Part shown: one piece after another, positions 1 to 7,761 of the stretch
How positions within the stretch are numbered: position 1 is the first letter of the stretch
Layout: each line of letters starts with the position of its first letter
Assembly: GCA_007136375.1 (NCBI GenBank)
Contig: SLHB01000529.1
Span: forward strand, 1 to 8,624
From: Candidatus Hydrogenedentota bacterium
GTDB taxonomy: Bacteria; Hydrogenedentota; Hydrogenedentia; Hydrogenedentales; SLHB01
Length of the DNA: 8,624 nt
Direction: 5' to 3'
Position numbers and translations under genes: made by a program
Notes under the pieces: model-generated
Databases searched by the model: none
Told to the model about the DNA's origin: nothing
Seen by the model: only the letters and a program-made list of their open reading frames with translations

Positions 1-13
1 AAGGAGAGCATTT

Positions 14-1054
14 ATGATACGTGTTCTGATTGTCGATGATTCCGCCTTGGTGCGGGACATCTTTTCCCGGGAGTTGTCCCGGGATCCGGACATCGAGGTC
101 GTGGGGACGGCGCCCGATCCCTATGTGGCGCGGGACAAGATTGTCGAACTGAGGCCGGACGTGTTGACCCTGGACGTGGAGATGCCCCGGATGGACGGGG
201 TCACCTTCCTGCGCAAGCTCATGCGCCATCACCCCATGCCGGTGATCATCGTGTCGTCGCTGACGCCCCAGGGGGGCGATCTCGCCATGGAGGCGCTGGA
301 CGCCGGCGCCGTGGACGTGATGTGCAAACCCGGGGCGGCCTATCACGTCAATGACATGTCCGTCGCCCTCATCGACAAGATCAAGGCCGCCGCGAAGACG
401 CCCATCCGCGGATTGCAGCCCAAGGCCCGTCCGGCGGCGCCCCAGCGCCTCGCCATGACCCGGACCACCAACAAAGTCATCGCCATCGGCGCCAGCACCG
501 GCGGAACCGTCGCGTTGCAGCACATTCTGAGCGCGTTGCCCGCCAATGCGCCGGGAATCGTCGTTGTTCAGCACATGCCCGAGCATTTCACCCGGGCCTT
601 CGCGGGGCGTTTGAACGAGGTGTGCGCCATATCCGTGAAAGAGGCGGAGGACGGAGACACCGTTACGCCGGGGCACGCGCTCATCGCTCCGGGAAACTAC
701 CACATGCTCCTCCGGCGCTCCGGCGCGTCGTACTACGTGCAGATCAAACAAGGGCCCCTGGTCAGCCGGCACCGTCCGTCCGTCAATGTTCTGTTCCGTT
801 CCATGGCCCAATACGCGGGCAAGAACGCTGTCGGCGTGATCCTCACGGGAATGGGGAATGATGGCGCGCAGGGGATGAAGCTGATGCACGACGCGGGCGC
901 GCCAACGATCGCGCAGGACGAGGCGAGTTGCGTCGTCTTTGGAATGCCAAAGGAAGCGATCGCCACAGGGGGCGTGGCGTTTACGTTGCCCTTGGACCGC
1001 GTGGCCGCGAAGATGCTCGATTTGGCCGGCGCGCCGGTGGCGGCGGCTTCCTAA
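14..1054 (+). CDS. cheB: CheB: chemotaxis protein-glutamate methylesterase/glutaminase response regulator
   Basis: CheB removes methyl groups from glutamates of chemoreceptors (and deamidates glutamines) in the cytoplasm, giving adaptation; phosphorylation by CheA activates it. The 346-residue protein has the full two-domain plan. The N-terminal receiver domain (about 1-120) shows the acidic pair D8-D9, phospho-acceptor D54 in LTLDVEMPRMDG, S81/S82 and K105 in CKPG. A proline-rich linker (about 130-150) leads to the esterase domain, whose catalytic triad is visible as S161 (GASTGG), H187 (VVQHMPEHF) and D283 (GMGNDG). Length is normal for CheB. The start is supported by AAGGAG at 1-6, seven bases before the ATG. 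Only the ribosome-binding site lies to the left in this window, so partners such as cheA or cheR may lie just upstream but are not seen. It converges on the next gene with 7 bp between stops. Family and function are close to certain. Confidence 0.97.
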   Translation: MIRVLIVDDSALVRDIFSRELSRDPDIEVVGTAPDPYVARDKIVELRPDVLTLDVEMPRMDGVTFLRKLMRHHPMPVIIVSSLTPQGGDLAMEALDAGAVDVMCKPGAAYHVNDMSVALIDKIKAAAKTPIRGLQPKARPAAPQRLAMTRTTNKVIAIGASTGGTVALQHILSALPANAPGIVVVQHMPEHFTRAFAGRLNEVCAISVKEAEDGDTVTPGHALIAPGNYHMLLRRSGASYYVQIKQGPLVSRHRPSVNVLFRSMAQYAGKNAVGVILTGMGNDGAQGMKLMHDAGAPTIAQDEASCVVFGMPKEAIATGGVAFTLPLDRVAAKMLDLAGAPVAAAS

Positions 1055-1061
1055 GACGGGC

Positions 1062-1454
1062 CTACTCGATGTACCCCAGATCGGCCAGGCGGCGCTGAAT
1101 CTCGGCTTCTTCTTCCTCGGAGTACGCGGGGGCCTCGCTGGAAATCAATCCCTCTTCGGCGAGGGCCTCCAGGATCTTTTCCGCGGCGAAATCGGGCGTG
1201 TCGTCCGCCTCCACGGCGCACTCCAGCACGTCGCCTTCCAAGGCCGCGTCTGCTTCGGCCGCGACTGGAAACACACCGTTGCGGGCGAGGACGGAGGCCG
1301 TCAGGTTCAGTCCCTGCGCGCCGCCCAGCAGCGCGGCGGCCTCCGGCCCGAGCAACTCCGCCTTCCGGCCCCGCTCAATGAGCCGTTTCACCAGGACATA
1401 AGCCGTGTCCCGCGCTTGCGCGCCTGTCACCTGGATGATGATTGCGCTGTCCAT
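1062..1454 (-). CDS. Shortened APS-kinase-like protein lacking the catalytic motifs
   Basis: A 130-residue soluble protein that I read as a reduced relative of adenylylsulfate kinase (CysC). Resemblances: a beta strand plus TG at 10-11 (IIIQVTG), a helix ending IERGRKAELL where CysC has a similar RG..VELL before its DGD motif, LARNGVFPVAA at 56-66 matching the CysC LARNG...VAA segment, and a late EKILEALAEEGLI helix like the CysC C-terminus. Differences: the P-loop GxGKST is replaced by GAQARDTA, DGD by GPE, and the SPYR segment and the RDxKGLY/FTG lid are missing, so it is about 60-70 residues short and unlikely to be a kinase. It adds an acidic tail, EEAEIQRRLADLGYIE, of a kind seen at the ends of alkaline-phosphatase-superfamily proteins. 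AAGGAG at 1467-1462 sits seven bases before the ATG, so it looks translated. It is last in the sat operon, 39 bp after the phosphodiesterase and in the same frame. The APS-kinase assignment is by eye only. Confidence 0.72.
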   Translation of the reverse strand: MDSAIIIQVTGAQARDTAYVLVKRLIERGRKAELLGPEAAALLGGAQGLNLTASVLARNGVFPVAAEADAALEGDVLECAVEADDTPDFAAEKILEALAEEGLISSEAPAYSEEEEAEIQRRLADLGYIE

Positions 1455-1493
1455 GCTTTTGCTCCTTCGCCCTGGGGGCGGCCGCCGTGTGAG

Positions 1494-2921
1494 TCAGGCG
1501 ATGACTTTGCCTCCCATGCCCTGAGGCCGGTCCACGCCCATCGCGGCCAATACCGTCGGCGCGATGTCCATGAGCTGAAGGCCATTCAGTTCGCTGCGGG
1601 ATTCCACGCCGGGGCCGCTCATGATGAAGACGCCGTGATAGTCGTGGTTGGCGTCATCGGGTCCGGTGTCATTCTCGAAGGTGTACACGCTATCGAAGCC
1701 AACCATGCCGACACTGCGCCAATGCAGGTCGCCAAAGTATACGATCAGGTCCGGCGCCGCGCCTTGCACCTCGCGGTACAAGTCCGAAGGCCGGTGCGCC
1801 CGGTTGCCCAAGGGAGCGTCGTCGGGCCCCGCCAATCCCTCGATGCGCTCGATGAGTTCCGTGCGCAGGTCTTCGTAGGCGCTTGCCGGGACGATTCCCT
1901 CGGGTTCGCGGCCCTCCACATTGAGGAACACGCGGGCGTAGTAGCCGCCGCTGCTCCAGGCTCGCGTGCGGGACCAATCCACCTGGCAATCCTCGAAACG
2001 CTTCGGTCCGTCCGGGGTTTCCGTCAACACCAGGTAGCCCTCGTTGATGAGCCACTGGTTGATGCAGAATCCGCCGTGCATCGCCTTCGCGCCGTGGTCC
2101 GACACAACCATGACCAAGGTGTCGCGGTCCGCGTGTTCGAGCAACCGGCCAATGCGCGCGTCGGCGGCCTCGTAGAAGGCGCGGAACACGTCTTCATAAC
2201 GGTTTCCGGGTTCGTATTTCGGGTGCTCTGGGTCGCAATACTTCCAAAAACCGTGGTGAAGCCGGTCCATGGCCATCTCAACCATCACGAAGAAATCCCA
2301 GGGCTTGTTGGAGAGGAGGTGTTCCGCCGCATCGAAGCGGTTGTGCATGAAGGCGAAGATGTCCCGGCGAAGGCGGTCCTTGTCGTCCGTGCGAAAGTCC
2401 CGGACGTCGAGAATGTACTCGCCCAGTGCGCCGATAAGCTCTTGGCCGAACTCCTTGGGATAGGTGAATTGCGCATCGGTGTTGGGCGCTAGGAACCCGG
2501 ACGCGAGCCAGCCGTTCACGGCCTTGACGGGATAGGTCTGCGGGACGCCAAGCACGCCGGTCTTCCGTCCCTTGCGGGAGAGGGTATCCCACACCCTCGA
2601 AACCTTGATCGCCGCGCCATTCGCCGTGAACATGGCGTCGTAGCTGTAGTCCTTGCGGTTCCGGAACCCGTAAACGCCGAGCTCGCCAGGGTCCCGGCCC
2701 GAGAACATGGACGCCCAAGCGGGCACCGTGATGGGAGGATGGCAGCTTTCCAGCAGGCCCCAACACCCTTGCCGCATGAGCGCCTGGGTGTTCGGCAGTT
2801 CAAAGGCGTCCGGCCCGAATATAAAGCGGGGCGCGGCGCAATCCAGGCCGATTATGAGAACCTTTTCCGCCAATCCCCTGCCTACTCCCGCTGCGTTACC
2901 CACTGGCTCCGTGTGGCTCAT
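1494..2921 (-). CDS. Alkaline-phosphatase-superfamily phosphodiesterase / nucleotide pyrophosphatase
   Basis: A 475-residue metal-dependent hydrolase of the type I phosphodiesterase/nucleotide pyrophosphatase group. All the two-metal-site residues of the family are visible: D27 (LIIGLDCAAP), the nucleophile position T65 (HPPITVPAWASM), D219 and H223 (DRLHH), D275-H276 (VVSDHGA) and H429 (NHDYHGVF). FSGRDPGELGVYGFRN at 73-88 and a closing DIAPTVLAAMGV are typical. No signal peptide is evident, so it is probably cytoplasmic. The substrate is unknown; members cleave nucleotide phosphodiesters, phosphosulfate anhydrides or phospholipid-type esters. Its place between sat and the APS-kinase-like gene suggests a sulfonucleotide or a product made from one (inference). 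It starts 49 bp after sat. No clear ribosome-binding site precedes the ATG at 2921; a TTG at 2873 would give the usual short N-terminus (AEKVLIIGLD) and is a fair alternative. The protein ends at GGKVIA without the charged LGY-type tail many relatives carry; such a tail is found on the next gene. Confidence 0.9.
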   Translation of the reverse strand: MSHTEPVGNAAGVGRGLAEKVLIIGLDCAAPRFIFGPDAFELPNTQALMRQGCWGLLESCHPPITVPAWASMFSGRDPGELGVYGFRNRKDYSYDAMFTANGAAIKVSRVWDTLSRKGRKTGVLGVPQTYPVKAVNGWLASGFLAPNTDAQFTYPKEFGQELIGALGEYILDVRDFRTDDKDRLRRDIFAFMHNRFDAAEHLLSNKPWDFFVMVEMAMDRLHHGFWKYCDPEHPKYEPGNRYEDVFRAFYEAADARIGRLLEHADRDTLVMVVSDHGAKAMHGGFCINQWLINEGYLVLTETPDGPKRFEDCQVDWSRTRAWSSGGYYARVFLNVEGREPEGIVPASAYEDLRTELIERIEGLAGPDDAPLGNRAHRPSDLYREVQGAAPDLIVYFGDLHWRSVGMVGFDSVYTFENDTGPDDANHDYHGVFIMSGPGVESRSELNGLQLMDIAPTVLAAMGVDRPQGMGGKVIA

Positions 2922-2970
2922 GGCGCGGCGCCGGCCATCTGGGAGACGAACCGGCGCCGCGCTGAAGCGG

Positions 2971-4125
2971 CTAACCCTGAGCGCGCGCCCATTCGATGAG
3001 CACGGCGGCGACTTCGGGCCGCGTGAACTCTTCCGGCGGGTACTCGCCGTTTTGCAACATCTCGCGGACCTTGGTCCCGCTCAGGAAGACGTGATCTTCC
3101 GTCGTCCCCGGGCAGGTCTTGGTGGACGCCATGCACTTCGTCCGTTTCGAATAGAAAGCGTGGTCGAAGAAGAGGGGCTCGATCCCGATCTCCTGGGAGT
3201 CGAACGCTTCGAAAATCTTGTGCGCGTCGTAGGTGCCGTAGTAGTTGCCAACCCCCGCGTGGTCGCGGCCCACAATGAAATGGGTGCAGCCGTAGTTCTT
3301 GCGGACGATGGCGTGCATGATGGCTTCCTTGGGGCCGGCGTAGCGCATGTTCACCGGCATCAAGGAGAGCATGACGTGGTTCGCCGGGTAATAGTTTTCC
3401 AGCAGCACCTTGTAGCAGCGCATCCGTATGTCGCCGGGGATGTCGTCGCTCTTTGTCGTGCCCATGAGCGGGTGGATGAGCAGGCCGTCGCACATCTCCA
3501 GCGCGCACTTCGTGAGATATTCGTGGGCCCGGTGAATGGGGTTCCGCGTCTGAAAAGCGACGATGCGCTTCCAGCCCCGCTCTTCGAAAGCGGCGCGGGT
3601 CTCGGCCGGGGTGAGGTTATGGTCCTGGAACTCGATCTCCCGCGCCTTCAAGACGTCCAACTCGCCGGCCAAGAACACCGGCCCCATGGCCATTGTATAG
3701 GCCGCGCCGGGGTGGGCTTCATCCGCCGTTCCGTAGACCTTCTCCGCAATCTCTGTGTGGTCCATCGAGAATTTCTCGGAGAGATGGAGGATCGCCGCGA
3801 TCTCGCCCTGGTCGTCCTTCAGCGCCACCTCCGCGCCAAGGTCCAGCCGATCGGCCACGCTTTGATCCACGCCGAGGAGGATGGGGATGGTCCACGGGAG
3901 TCCTGGCGCCAAGTGCATGGTCTCCAGGACCTGCCGGGTCTGCTCGTGGTTCATGAAGCCCGTCAGAGGACTGAAGATGCCTTTCGCGATATTGTCCACG
4001 TCGAAGGCCGTGTAGGAATCAATATCAATGGTGGGCAGGTTTTTGGCTTTTGCCTTGGCTTTTTCAAGGGCCTCGCCGTGAAGCAGCCGGTTGACCAGCC
4101 GGCCGCCGTGAGGTTCGATTTGCAT
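2971..4125 (-). CDS. sat: Sat: sulfate adenylyltransferase (ATP sulfurylase)
   Basis: Catalyses ATP + sulfate to adenosine 5'-phosphosulfate (APS) + pyrophosphate, the first step of sulfate assimilation (or, run in reverse, the last ATP-yielding step of sulfur oxidation). The 384-residue monofunctional protein has the hallmarks: QTRNPIHRAHE at 192-202 with the QxRN sulfate/ATP motif and the HxxH pair H198/H201, LMGTTKSDDIP at 220-230, GRDHAGVGNYYG at 286-297, and the C-terminal SGTKVREMLQNGEYPPEEFTRPEV block at about 349-372. There is no fused APS kinase domain. I chose the ATG at 4125 because GGAGGA (4136-4131) lies five bases upstream and MQIEPHGGRLVNR is the usual N-terminus; an upstream in-frame ATG at 4170 would put the ribosome-binding site inside the gene. 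It heads an apparent operon with the phosphodiesterase and APS-kinase-like genes. Since that kinase looks inactive, APS probably goes straight to an APS reductase encoded elsewhere (inference). Confidence 0.97.
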   Translation of the reverse strand: MQIEPHGGRLVNRLLHGEALEKAKAKAKNLPTIDIDSYTAFDVDNIAKGIFSPLTGFMNHEQTRQVLETMHLAPGLPWTIPILLGVDQSVADRLDLGAEVALKDDQGEIAAILHLSEKFSMDHTEIAEKVYGTADEAHPGAAYTMAMGPVFLAGELDVLKAREIEFQDHNLTPAETRAAFEERGWKRIVAFQTRNPIHRAHEYLTKCALEMCDGLLIHPLMGTTKSDDIPGDIRMRCYKVLLENYYPANHVMLSLMPVNMRYAGPKEAIMHAIVRKNYGCTHFIVGRDHAGVGNYYGTYDAHKIFEAFDSQEIGIEPLFFDHAFYSKRTKCMASTKTCPGTTEDHVFLSGTKVREMLQNGEYPPEEFTRPEVAAVLIEWARAQG

Positions 4126-4277
4126 TGAGTTCCTCCAATTGCTGGGTTTACACATAAGGTTGACAGGCAACGCGCGGACACAGCCCGGGCGCTGTTTGCG
4201 GCGCTCCCGCGTAACAGGATCATCAGGAATAGGCCGGAAAACGAGGGCGCCGCGGACGGAATCGCCGGCGTTTTCGC

Positions 4278-4296
4278 CATGTCCCTAGGAGACATG
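4278..4296. repeat. 19-nt palindrome CATGTC-n7-GACATG in the sat leader
   Basis: Six-base arms CATGTC and GACATG are perfectly inverted around CCTAGGA, about 153 bp before the sat start. It could be an operator for a dimeric regulator or, downstream of the candidate promoter, an RNA hairpin. It is followed directly on the minus strand by a second small hairpin (GGCG-AAAA-CGCC). Confidence 0.5.
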
Positions 4297-4395
4297 CGGA
4301 ACGCCTATGGGGTTGGGTCCGGCGGGAATTGCAGCGGCGCGGCCGGGGCAAACGCCCTCCGTGGAGTGGAACACGAGCCCCTCAGTTGCGGCGCT

Positions 4396-4424
4396 AGTTT
4401 ACCATGGCCCGGGCGCGAGGGCAA
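4396..4424 (-). promoter_or_regulatory. Candidate sigma-70-type promoter for sat
   Basis: Read on the minus strand: TTGCCC (4424-4419), a 17-nt spacer, and TAAACT (4401-4396). Each hexamer matches the enterobacterial consensus at four of six positions. It lies about 25-55 bp past the metXW stop and would start transcription near 4389. The match is modest and the host's sigma preference is unknown. Confidence 0.3.
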
Positions 4425-4449
4425 ATGGCGGCGTTGCCGCGGACCTGCC

Positions 4450-6276
4450 TCAGGACTCCCCGGAAGAGGAAAGCACGAAGACGGCTTCCTCGGCCAGAAG
4501 ATTCGGCCACCAGGAAGGCTTGATGTACCGGTCGCGCCTGGATAGGTAGACGGCTTCCTCGACGCGGGTGTTGTGGGTTCTGCAGAAGTCGAGGAAGTCG
4601 TCGATGGAGATGAAGTTGCGGTTCGGGCTAGCGTGCCAGGAGTAGGGAAGACTCCGGGTGACTGGCGCCTTACCGTCGAAAAGCACCTTCATGCGGATGC
4701 CAAGATTCCCAAAGTTGGGGAAACTCACGATGCAGCGCTTGCCAACCCGCAGCATCTCCTGTAATACCAACTCTGGCTGTGTGATCACTTGAAGGGTCAT
4801 ACTCAAGATGACGTAGTCGTAGCTGCGATCCGGCAGCGCCCCCAGGCCCTTGTCCACGTCCGCTTGCACGACGTTGATGCCCCGGCGCACGCAGCTAATG
4901 ATGTTGCCTTGCGCCAGCTCCAAGCCCATGCCTTCCACCTGCTTTTGCGATATCAGCTTGTAGAGCAGTTCGCCGTCGCCGCAGCCAATGTCCAACACGC
5001 GGCTGCCTTGCTCCACCAGATCCACGATCAGATCGTAGTCTACCCGGTGACCCTCGTAGATGCTCTCGGAGGATTTAGCGGGCGGCCCATGCTCGGCTTC
5101 GGAATCCACGTCCAGGGGCGTGTCGGGCGTTCGCACCTTGCCGGGGTCCATGGCGTGCTCCAGGAAGCCGCCGATAAACTTGCGCATCACCTCCGCCTCA
5201 AGGAGGAAAGCGTCATGCCCATAGTCGGACTGGATGTTGCAGTAGGTCACGTCCTTGTGCTTGCGCATCATGGCGTAGACCATCTGTTCGGATTGATAAG
5301 GGGGATAGAGCCAGTCCGAACTGTAGGCAAGGACCAGCACCTTGTTGCGGATGGCGGCCATGGCGTCGTCAAGGGACTCATGGGGCCCCGAGATATCGAA
5401 GTAGTCGATGGCTTTCGTAATATAGAGGTAACTGTTGGCGTCGAAACGGTTGACGAATTGCTCGCCCTGGTAGTCCAGGTAGGTTTCGACGGAGAACTCG
5501 CTGCTGAAGTCGTAGCGATACTCGTCCGTGCTGCGCAAGGCCCGCCCGAACTTCATCCGCATGGACTGATCGGATAGGTAGGTGATATGGGCGAGCATGC
5601 GGGCGATGGAGAGGCCGGTGCGGGGCGGTTCGCCGTTGTAGTACTCGCCGCCGTTAAAATTGGGGTCGGCCTGGATGGCGTGGCGTCCCACGGCGTCAAA
5701 GGCGATGGCTTGGGCGCTGAGGCGCGGGGTGGTCGCGATGATCATGGCCGACTCGATCTCGGACCCATGCCGCGTCACCCATTCCAGGGCCTGCATGCCG
5801 CCCATGGAGCCTCCCGCGACAGTCAACAGCTTCTCAATGCCCAAATGCGCCACAAGCTGGCGCTGCGCCTGCACCATGTCGCCGATCGTGACCATGGGAA
5901 AGGATAGCGCGTAGGGTTCGCCCGTGACCGGATTGATGGATGAAGGGCCCGTGGAGCCCTGGCAGCCGCCCACCACGTTCGAGCAGATAACGAAGTACTT
6001 GTTGGTGTCGAAGCCCTTGCCCGGCCCGATCATATTGTCCCACCAGCCAGGCTTCCGCTCCGACGGCGAGTGGTAACCCGCGGCGTGGGCGTCTCCGGAC
6101 AGCGCATGGAGGATGAGCACGGCGTTCGATTTGTCGGCGTTCAACTGCCCGTACGTCTCGTACGCAAGGGTAATCGGGCCGAGCTTTTCGCCGCACTCCA
6201 GCTCCATTTCGCCGGGCGGCTCGGCAAAGGTGAAATAGTGGGTGTCGACAAGGCCGACGGAGTCGCTCTCACTCAT
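4450..6276 (-). CDS. metX: MetX-MetW fusion: homoserine O-acyltransferase with C-terminal MetW domain
   Basis: A 608-residue two-domain protein. Residues about 10-375 are MetX, an alpha/beta-hydrolase-fold enzyme moving an acyl group from acyl-CoA to homoserine in methionine synthesis. They show LILHALSGDAHAAG (54-67), VVGGCQGSTGPSSINP (101-116) and the triad S157 (GGSMGG), D321 (SSDWLYPP) and H354 (GHDAFLLE). A hydrophilic linker (about 376-408) leads to a MetW domain (about 409-605) with a class I methyltransferase-like SAM-binding motif, VLDIGCGDGELL (427-438), then VVQADVD, ILSMTLQV and SFPNFGNL. In many bacteria metX and metW are adjacent separate genes; here one frame with no stop covers both. 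Acetyl versus succinyl donor cannot be settled by eye; the neighbouring metY favours O-acetylhomoserine. The ATG at 6276 has only a distant AAGGAA (6296-6291, 14 nt spacing), so initiation may be weak or coupled to metY. It follows metY by 147 bp that hold a strong hairpin. Confidence 0.95.
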   Translation of the reverse strand: MSESDSVGLVDTHYFTFAEPPGEMELECGEKLGPITLAYETYGQLNADKSNAVLILHALSGDAHAAGYHSPSERKPGWWDNMIGPGKGFDTNKYFVICSNVVGGCQGSTGPSSINPVTGEPYALSFPMVTIGDMVQAQRQLVAHLGIEKLLTVAGGSMGGMQALEWVTRHGSEIESAMIIATTPRLSAQAIAFDAVGRHAIQADPNFNGGEYYNGEPPRTGLSIARMLAHITYLSDQSMRMKFGRALRSTDEYRYDFSSEFSVETYLDYQGEQFVNRFDANSYLYITKAIDYFDISGPHESLDDAMAAIRNKVLVLAYSSDWLYPPYQSEQMVYAMMRKHKDVTYCNIQSDYGHDAFLLEAEVMRKFIGGFLEHAMDPGKVRTPDTPLDVDSEAEHGPPAKSSESIYEGHRVDYDLIVDLVEQGSRVLDIGCGDGELLYKLISQKQVEGMGLELAQGNIISCVRRGINVVQADVDKGLGALPDRSYDYVILSMTLQVITQPELVLQEMLRVGKRCIVSFPNFGNLGIRMKVLFDGKAPVTRSLPYSWHASPNRNFISIDDFLDFCRTHNTRVEEAVYLSRRDRYIKPSWWPNLLAEEAVFVLSSSGES

Positions 6277-6311
6277 GGCGGTACACAGGTTTCCTTACTA
6301 ACGCACGCGGC

Positions 6312-6357
6312 CCGCCGCGGCGCGTTCCCGCAAGCGCTTGGGAACGCGCGGCGGCGG
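6312..6357. repeat. Strong inverted repeat (hairpin) between metY and metXW
   Basis: Arms 6312-6318 with 6351-6357 (CCGCCGC/GCGGCGG, 7 bp) and 6320-6329 with 6340-6349 (GCGCGTTCCC/GGGAACGCGC, 10 bp) pair with a single G-G mismatch between them, leaving a 10-nt loop. It lies within the metY-metXW transcript, upstream of the metXW start. No T-run follows on either strand, so it is not a standard intrinsic terminator; it could lower read-through, protect the 3' end of metY, or be a dispersed intergenic palindrome. A smaller palindrome, GCCCGG-T-CCGGGC, lies nearby at 6377-6389. Confidence 0.65.
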
Positions 6358-6423
6358 ACCATGCCTGATGGACAATGCCCGGTCCGGGCTTGGGACGCCG
6401 GTGCCGGTCCGTCGCGGGTTTCT

Positions 6424-7725
<1,302 letters not shown>

Positions 7726-7761
7726 TCCCGTGGTCTCCTCGAAAACGGCCTGCGGAAGACG

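Larger units (their letters stand above)
4126..4449 (-). promoter_or_regulatory. Intergenic leader region upstream of sat
   Basis: A 324-bp gap between the metXW stop and the sat start, with no convincing gene. A GC-rich mini-hairpin, GCGGC-GTT-GCCGC (4428-4440), lies just past the metXW stop but lacks a T-run, so it is not a clear terminator. Further toward sat are a candidate promoter (4396-4424), a long-range 7-bp complement GAGGGCG (4243-4249) with CGCCCTC (4353-4359), the palindrome at 4278-4296 and an adjacent hairpin GGCG-AAAA-CGCC read on the minus strand (4278-4267). If the promoter is right, the leader is about 265 nt, long enough for a cis-acting RNA. I do not see the conserved core of SAM-I, SAM-II or SAH riboswitches, so its class is unknown. 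Confidence 0.45.

Noticed and set aside
939..2492. A 517-codon open frame on the plus strand
   Set aside because: It lies antisense to the phosphodiesterase and APS-kinase-like genes and overlaps cheB. Its translation is rich in R, H, V and A with no recognisable domain, whereas the minus-strand genes carry complete catalytic motifs. It is a shadow of GC-rich codon use.
2707..4128. A 473-codon open frame on the plus strand
   Set aside because: It is antisense to sat and part of the phosphodiesterase gene, shows no family motifs, and has low-complexity composition typical of a reverse-strand shadow.
4126..4170. Upstream ATG at 4170 as the start of sat
   Set aside because: It would place the GGAGGA ribosome-binding site inside the coding region and add 15 residues not typical of Sat; the ATG at 4125 fits better.
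4279..4549. Small plus-strand frames in the sat-metXW gap
   Set aside because: They run into the metXW 3' end on the opposite strand, have low-complexity composition and no domain; no ribosome-binding site stood out.
4789..5577. Plus-strand open frame opposite metXW (also 5587-5907 and 6070-6912)
   Set aside because: Antisense to a clear enzyme gene; no motifs, and several similar frames abut one another as expected for shadows.
6312..6357. Intrinsic terminator after metY
   Set aside because: The stem is strong, but the bases following it on the minus strand are GCCGCGTGCG with no U-tract, so I list it as an inverted repeat instead.
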